In this document: positions 57,752 through 64,000 of the stretch, piece after piece
Layout: each line of letters begins with the position of its first letter
Position numbering within the stretch: the first letter of the stretch is position 1
The notes under the pieces: generated by a model
Told to the model about the DNA's origin: nothing
The model's database searches: none
The model's input: the letters and a program-made list of their open reading frames with translations, nothing else
From: Phocoena phocoena
Lineage: Eukaryota; Chordata; Mammalia; Artiodactyla; Phocoenidae
Reading direction: 5' to 3'
Assembly (NCBI RefSeq): GCF_963924675.1
Contig: NC_089238.1
Location: 44,782,879-44,846,878 of the forward strand
DNA length: 64,000 bases
Made by a program: the position numbers and the translations under genes

Positions 57752-58171
57752 CTGGGACTTCCCTGCTGGCACAGTGGTTAAGACTCCGCCTGCCAATTCA
57801 GGGGACATGGATTCAATCCCTGGTCCAGGAAGATCCCACATGCCACGGAGCAACTAAGGCTGTGCACCACAACTGCTGAGCCTGTGCTCTAGAGCCCACG
57901 CGCGGCAACTACTGAGCCCATGCACCACAACTACTTAAGCCCACGCGCTCTAGGGCCTGTGTGCCGCAACTACTGAGCCCACGTGCCGCAACTACTGAGC
58001 CCACGTGCTGCAACTACTGAAGCCCGCAAGCCTAGAGCCCATGCTCTGCCACGAGAAGCCACCGCAATGAGAAGCCTGCGCACCACAATGAAGAGTAACC
58101 CCCGCTCACCGCATACAGAGAAAGCCCACACACAGCAACGAAGACACAACGCAGCCAAATAAATAAATAAA
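57752..58171 (+). mobile_element. CHR-type SINE, long form with expanded middle
   Basis: gggacttccctgctggcaca to cagccaaataaataaataaa; the ctactgagcccacgtgc unit is repeated several more times than in neighbours. Target duplication aaaaagcattta. Confidence 0.93.
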
Positions 58172-58199
58172 AAGCATTTATTAACTTATTTATTAATGA

Positions 58200-59090
58200 T
58201 ATTAGTTTTAAAAGCATGACTATATATGCAGGATGACTCCAAATTCTGAGTTTTAAAAAAAGCACATATGTAAAGACAAAGGCTAGACTAAAAAAACAAA
58301 CAAAAACAGATTGTTTTTCCAATATGTAAAACTCTTTTCAAATCCAAGGAATTTGAACTAACATTAAAGCTAACACTAAAAACGAAATCTACCTCAGAAA
58401 GTATATAATTTGGAATTTCTATCAAAAGACAAAGAATGATATAAATAAATTCATTTGCCTCCTTAGAAAAGCAAAATGTTAACTCATCAGTAAACATTAA
58501 GATCAACTTATCAGAATAGGTATCTAAAGTGGCTAGACACTGAAAGACACAAAAGTGTTAATGGAAGAGACAGGTAATAAGGGGTAGCTTTAGCAACATG
58601 AAGAAACTCTGGAGGATGTAAAGACATCTCTATTTCACATATTTGCCTAAAATGGGTCAGCATCCACAAATGCTAGTTTGGGACCATAATGAAACAGCTT
58701 GGAAAAGAAAGGAACCCAAACAATCATAAGAATAGGGACTCTGAAGAAGAAAGTGCTAAAATTCTCTGAAATAGGAGCTTAAAAATATTTTATGCTGCAA
58801 ATATAAATCGAACTCTGCGAATGAAGTTGAAAACACTGAAGTGAGGTCTGTATTTCACTGTTAATCTTTTGGCTGGGAATGTGTGGGGGAGTTTCTCTCC
58901 CCCAAACACCCTACTGTAAACCTACTGTAGAAAGCAGATAAAAATAAACCTAAATTACTAATCTTACGATTCAGTAATAGTATTTGTTCAAATTTACAAA
59001 AATAAGTAAAATCACAGTGCCCCTTTAAAGGAGTCTAACAATCAGGGTCCTAGCTGGAAACACATAGTATCCACATCTGGGTAATGTGAG
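58200..59090. other. IST1 intron 1, nothing recognised
   Basis: AT-rich intron sequence with no repeat or exon I can name. Confidence 0.5.
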
Positions 59091-59112
59091 ACTTTAATAA
59101 AGAGACTACTTA

Positions 59113-59315
59113 CAGGACCTCCCTGGTGGTCCAGGGGTTAAGATTCCGAGCTCCCAATGCAGGGGGCCCAGGTTCAATCCCTGGTCGGGGAACTAGATCT
59201 CGCATGCATGCTGCAACTAAGAGTCCGCATGCCCCAAGTAAAGATCCCACGCGCCGCAACAAAGATCCCACATGCCACAACTAAGACCCAGAGCAGCCAA
59301 ATAAATAAATAAATA
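59113..59315 (+). mobile_element. CHR-type SINE, 'ggtcca' form
   Basis: ggacctccctggtggtccag to gagcagccaaataaataaat; target duplication agagactact. Confidence 0.92.
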
Positions 59316-59336
59316 TTTTTTAAAAGAGAGACTACT

Positions 59337-60310
59337 CATGCAGCTCAATAACAAAAAAACAAACAACCCAATCCAAAAATGGGCAGAAGACCTAAATAGA
59401 CATGTCTCCAAAGAAGATATACAGACTGCCAACAAACACATGAAAGAATGCTCAACATCATTAATCATTAGAGAAATGCAAGTCAAAACTACAATGAGAT
59501 ATCATCTCACACTGGTCAGAATGGCCATCATCAAAAAATCTAGAAACAATAAATGCTGGAGAGGGTGTGGAGAAAAGGGAACACTCTTGCACTGCTGGTG
59601 GGAATGTGAATTGGTACAGCCACTATGGAGAACAGTATGGAGGTTCCTTAAAAAACTACAAATAGAACTACCATATGACCCAGCAATCCCACTACTGGGC
59701 ATATACCCTGAGAAAACCATAATTCAAAGAGTCATGTACCAAAATGCTCATTGCAGCTCTATTTACAATAGCCCGGAGATGGAAACAACCTAAGTGTCCA
59801 TCATCGGATGAATGGATAAAGAAGATGTGGCACATATATACAATGGAATATTAGCCATAAAAAGAAATGAAATTGAGCTATTTGTAATGAGGTGGATAGA
59901 CCTAGAGTCTGTCATACAGAGTGAAGTAAGTCAGAAAGAGAAAGACAAATACCGTATGCTAACACATATATATGGAATTTAAGAAAAAAAAATGTCATGA
60001 AGAACCTAGGGGTAAGACAGGAATAAAGACACAGACCTACTGGAGAATGAACTTGAGGATATAGGGAGCGGGAAGGGTAAGCTGTGACAAAGCGAGAGAG
60101 AGGCGTGGACATATATACACTACCAAACGTAAGGTAGATAGCTAGTGGGAAGCAGCCGCATAGCACAGGGAGATCAGCTTGGTGCTTTGTGACTGCCTGG
60201 AGGGGTGGGATAGGGAAGGTGGGAGGGAGGGAAACGCAAGAGGGAAGAGATATGGGAACATATGTATATGTATAACTGATTCACTTTGTTATTAAAAAAA
60301 AAAACAATAA
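59337..60310 (+). mobile_element. Young 5'-truncated L1, sense
   Basis: Starts in ORF2 (catgcagctcaataacaaaa), runs through the ORF2 end and 3' UTR (ggaagcagccgcatagcaca) to an A-run at 60293-60303. A 151-codon frame here is an ORF2 remnant, not a gene. Flanked on the left by agagagactact. Confidence 0.9.
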
Positions 60311-60754
60311 AAGTGAGGTACCACATACTCATTATTAGCCCCTAATCCTATCAAAATTCCATCTTTAAAATAATATAATTAATGTTAGTGAGGGAAAAAA
60401 ATGAAATAAAATGCAGATTATTCATTTGGTTAGGGGAATAGATAGCTATATGGGAGATCAGAATCTAAAAGTGGTATTTAGAATCCATAAGGTAGTCAGT
60501 TTATCACTGTCAAAATTGATTTTTGCATGTAATGGAAAGAAACCTAAGTTCTTGCTGCTTTTAACCCTTCTAAATGAGTCAAAAAAACCCACAAAATATA
60601 TCGAGTATATTGTGCACAAATAAAGACAATGAGGGTTTGAAGGAACTTTACTGATCAATGATAGAAATATACTCTATTTCTGTAAGCATCTCAATTAAAT
60701 AATGTGAAATATTTGTGATGTACAATAAAGACATTTAGAAGAATAAAAAAAAGA
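60311..60754 (+). mobile_element. Probable L1 3' transduced segment
   Basis: About 430 bp of non-L1 sequence directly after the L1 A-run. It has its own AATAAA (60724-60729) and a second A-rich tail (gaataaaaaaaag), followed by the second copy of the L1 target duplication agagagactact at 60755-60766. Confidence 0.65.
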
Positions 60755-61462
60755 AGAGAGACTACTTACAAAGGTGTGGGTAAGACTTAGAGAAACCAAC
60801 AAAGGACAGTGAATTGCCCCAGAACCATTAACACATCTAGGCCTGAAGGGGCAAGATGAGGAAGTAGAATCTGGAGAGGGTAGCTATATGGAAAGGGCCA
60901 CCAGACAGGAATCACTGGTAGAGGTATGCAGACCACTTGCAGCAACCTGGAAGGGAAGCAGCAGGGGGAATAAATACCTAGCCCTCATTCCTCCTGCCAA
61001 TCCATCTACCCTTCAACTGGAAGCCAGAAAGCAAAGGGGCCCACAGACACGGTACGCGTGAATGAGCCTCCAGGGATGTAGATCAGAGGGAAAAGGATGG
61101 TATGTGGTTCTGGAGGAGGAAACAGAAAGTATCCAGCCCAAAGACTATTATTTTTCCACAAGACCAAAGAAGCCAGAACCTACATCTACCAAAGCAACCT
61201 CAAATTTACACTGTACTAAGACTTCAGTTAACCAAGCTAGAAAATTGAAGCTAAATGGTCTTTCTACAATAATAAGTACGGTATAGTGAATATAATTTAA
61301 GTTCTTACAACATAATCTCTAAAGTCCGTTTCAACCCTATGATTCTGCAGGACACTAAATATCCCATTGTACTGAATTATATGAAATAGGCAAAAAGGCA
61401 TAGACAATTGAGATTAATCCTCAAGACATCTCTTGCAAATCTTACTTCTTAAAAGTAACGTA

Positions 61463-61690
61463 GGGCTTCCCTGGTGGCACAGTGGTTGAGAGTCCGCCTG
61501 CCGATGCAGGGGACACGGGTTCGTGCCCTGGTCCGGGAAGATCCCACATGCCGCGGAGCGACTAGGCCCGTGAGCCATGGCCACTGAGCTTGCGCGTCCA
61601 GAGCCTGTGCTCCGCAACAGGAGAGGCCACAGCAGTGAGAGGCCCACGTGCCGCAAAAAAACAAAAAAAAACAAAAAAAACCAAAAAAAC
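61463..61690 (+). mobile_element. CHR-type SINE, short form
   Basis: Complete with an interrupted A-tail (aaaaaac units); target duplication agtaacgta / agtaatgta. Confidence 0.94.
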
Positions 61691-62230
61691 AGTAATGTAA
61701 TCTGCACACCCATGTTCATAGCAGCATTATTCACTATAGCCAAGTGGTGGAAACAATCTGTCCATTGACAGATGAATGGATATACATGTGTGTATATATA
61801 CACACACAATGGAGTACTAATATTAGTAGACTCCAATAGTCCGTGTTGTAGCACATGAGTTTTCTTCCATTGAAGGTTAAATAATACTCTATTCATCTAT
61901 CAGTATTCTAGCAGTATTAGTCTATCACTATTTAATAATATATATATATATATTTTTTTAATATATATATATCTTAATGGTAAATGTATGCATATACCTT
62001 AGGATCCAGCAATCCCATTCCTGGACATATACCCTGAAAGAAATCTGTACAGAAGACCATGAAGACACATGTATACAGATTCTGTGGTAGTAAGGAGGTG
62101 GAGGAATGCTAAGTGTCCATTACAAGAAGACAGATAAAATGTCACAGAAACATGACAGAATACTATCCAGAAATCAGAATTAATGAACTAGCTATACTTA
62201 GAAAAACATGAATAGTCCTCAAAAAACAGA
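61691..62230 (+). mobile_element. L1 fragments, sense, with (TA)n
   Basis: ttcatagcagcattattcac, ccattgacagatgaatggat and, after a TA repeat at 61938-61970, ccagcaatcccattcctgga. Confidence 0.75.
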
Positions 62231-62647
62231 AGTAAAGAACAGGGTTCTAGGTTCAGCATTCCTTTCACTGAATGAAGCTATAAATCCTGAAGAGCACGTA
62301 TGGAGCAGCTCTTTGAGAATTCTGAAAAGTAAATAATAGAAGCTGGATGGAGACCAGAATTTGGTATGCCAATAAAGTGGTAGTGAGTTTATCACTTTTT
62401 TCCCTCTTATATTCCCTGGCCTAGATGCAAGGCAGCCTGAAACCCAGAAGTGAGCACTGACAGAGAAAGGAAGAATATCAAGTCCTGCCTTGAGAAACCA
62501 GAAAGGGGACCCCCTGGTGTGGACAGAGTGGGTGAAATACACCAAACCAGGAAAGTCAACTCATGGAAAAGACAATCAACATACATCAATGCTGAGATTA
62601 TACAGATGTTGGAATTAATTGACAAAGACTTTAAAGCAGCTACTATA

Positions 62648-62847
62648 GGGCTTCCCTGGTGGTGCAGTGGTTGAGAGTCCGCCTGCTGATGCAGGGGACA
62701 CGGGTTCGTGCCCTGGTCCAGGAAGATCCCACATGCCACGGAGCAGCTAGGCCCGTGAGCCATGGCTGCTGAGCCTGCACGTCCGGAGCCTGTGCTCGCC
62801 AACGGGAGAGGCCTCAACAGTGAGAGGCCCGCGTACCGCAAAAAAAA
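62648..62847 (+). mobile_element. CHR-type SINE, short form
   Basis: Complete; target duplication gcagctactatag / gcaactactataa. Confidence 0.94.
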
Positions 62848-62922
62848 GCAACTACTATAAAAAGGTTGCAACAATTCAACTATACTTCAATAAAAAAAAT
62901 TTTTAAAAAAACGTTGCAACAG

Positions 62923-63275
62923 GGGACTTCCCTGGTGGTGCAGTGGTTAAGAATCCGCTTGCCAATGCAGCCGACACGGGTTCGAGCCCTGGTCCAGGAA
63001 GATCCCACATGCCCCGGAGCAATGAAGCCCGTGCACCACAGCTACTGAGCCTGCGCTCTACAGCCCATGAGCCACAACTACTAAGCCCACATGCCGCAAC
63101 TACTGAAGCCCGTGCGCCTAGAGCCCATGCTCTGCAACAAGAGAAGCCACCGCAACAAGAAGCCCGCGCACCGCAACTAAGAGTAGCCCCCGCTCGGCAC
63201 AACCAGAGAAAGCCCGCACACAGCAACAAAGACCCAACGCAGCCAAAATAAATAAATTTATTAAAAAAACAAAAA
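62923..63275 (+). mobile_element. CHR-type SINE, long form
   Basis: ggacttccctggtggtgcag to acgcagccaaaataaataaa; target duplication aacgttgcaacag / aacgctgcaacag. Confidence 0.94.
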
Positions 63276-63370
63276 CAAAAAAAAACGCTGCAACAGGTAA
63301 GGCCAATTACTCTTGAAATGAATAACAGAAAGTCTCAGTAAAGAAACAAAAGACATAAAGAGGAAACAAA

Positions 63371-63448
63371 CTTTTTTTTTTGGCTGCGTGGAAACCAGCC
63401 CCGGCAGTGAAAGCACCAAGTCCTAACCACTGGACCACCAGGGAATTC
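63371..63448 (-). mobile_element. CHR-related SINE, very short
   Basis: Antisense: ttttttggctgcgtggaaac to accaccagggaattcc; target duplication gaggaaacaaacttt. Confidence 0.9.
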
Positions 63449-64000
63449 CAGAGGAAACAAACTTTAGAACTGAAAAATACATCAAAAGTAAGAAACTCAC
63501 TGTGTGAGCTGGATAGCAGAAAGCAAATGACAGCAGAAAAAGCCAATGCACTTCAAGATAGGTCAATACTCCGTATCCAATCTGAAAAAGAGATAAAAAA
63601 CATTGAAAAAAGTGATCAAAGCCTCAGATATCTGTAGAACAAACAGCAAAGGACCTAATGTTTGCACTGTCAGAATCCCAAAAGGATGGGAGAAACAGTT
63701 TGGTACCAAAAAACTTTTGAAAACTCCCCAAATTTAGCAAAAAACATAAATCTACAGACTGAAAGAGCTCAGAGAGCTCCAAAGAAATGTATGCCTGTAC
63801 TCATCTTAATCAAATTGAAAACTAAAGACAAATTTTTTAAATACTGAAAGCAGTCAGAGAAAAACATGTTACCAATAGATGACCTATTCAAATAATAGAT
63901 TTCACATCAGAAACAATGGAGGCCAAAAAGAAGTGCCAAAAGAAAAGAACTGTCAACCCAGAATTCTATATCCAGAGACGATATCCTTCAGAAATAAAGG

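Larger units (their letters stand above)
62400..64000 (+). mobile_element. Old L1 ORF region, sense, split by SINEs; runs off the right edge
   Basis: gacaaagactttaaagcagc, catcaaaagtaagaaactca, ggatgggagaaacagtttgg, gaactgtcaacccagaattc resemble the 5' ORF2 area of old L1M elements. No intact frame. Confidence 0.6.

Noticed and set aside
59338..59793. 151-codon frame
   Set aside because: Remnant of L1 ORF2 in a 5'-truncated copy, not a host gene.
1..64000. CRISPR array, bacterial operons, prophage or tRNA genes
   Set aside because: Repeats are dispersed transposons with A-tails and target duplications; tRNA-like text is the SINE head. Nothing prokaryotic is present.

Overview
This window is mammalian genomic DNA, almost certainly from a cetacean (whale, dolphin or porpoise). 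The best evidence is about 34 copies of the tRNA-derived CHR-type SINE that begins 'gggcttccctggtggcgcag', in the subfamily forms I associate with Cetacea, many with target-site duplications, plus cetartiodactyl-type L1 fragments on both strands. The assignment rests on recognising the repeats, not on a search.

Two genes lie tail to tail. On the + strand, about 1085-40946, are the remains of PKD1L3, a polycystin-1-like receptor/channel subunit that partners PKD2L1 and was proposed as a sour-taste component. The exons in the window run from the end of the GAIN/GPS region through the first membrane segment, the PLAT domain and the long region after it, to the last pore-region exons. Most splice signals are still visible, but the reading frame is destroyed: there are frameshifts in nearly every exon between 1085 and 29000, at least two plain nonsense codons (16543 and 16633), and I could find no exons for the middle of the channel domain between about 29000 and 38030. 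The last four exons (38034-40946) are open. It is a unitary pseudogene or one in advanced decay.

On the - strand, 42351-54354, is the complete and intact coding part of IST1, an ESCRT-III-related protein. Nine coding exons join to 364 codons plus a stop with consistent phases and splice sites. Its 3' UTR ends at a poly(A) signal at 41204-41209, only about 240 bp from the end of PKD1L3. From 54370 to the end of the window is the first (5' UTR) intron of IST1. The IST1-PKD1L3 tail-to-tail order matches what I know of human 16q22.2.

The rest is intron and intergenic sequence filled with transposons: CHR SINEs, L1 fragments of several ages (nested near 11-12, 21-24, 34-37, 49-51 and 59-61 kb), a Tigger-type DNA transposon split by a SINE, MIR/L2/MER relics, and an A-tailed truncated U2 snRNA retropseudogene at 1624. 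The two most unusual mobile-element structures are an apparent L1 3' transduction (59325-60766) and an L1 insertion made of only the 5' UTR plus an A-tail (9397-10290). I saw no new enzymatic or defence system, CRISPR array or bacterial gene. The most interesting biology is the decay of PKD1L3 next to a perfectly conserved IST1.
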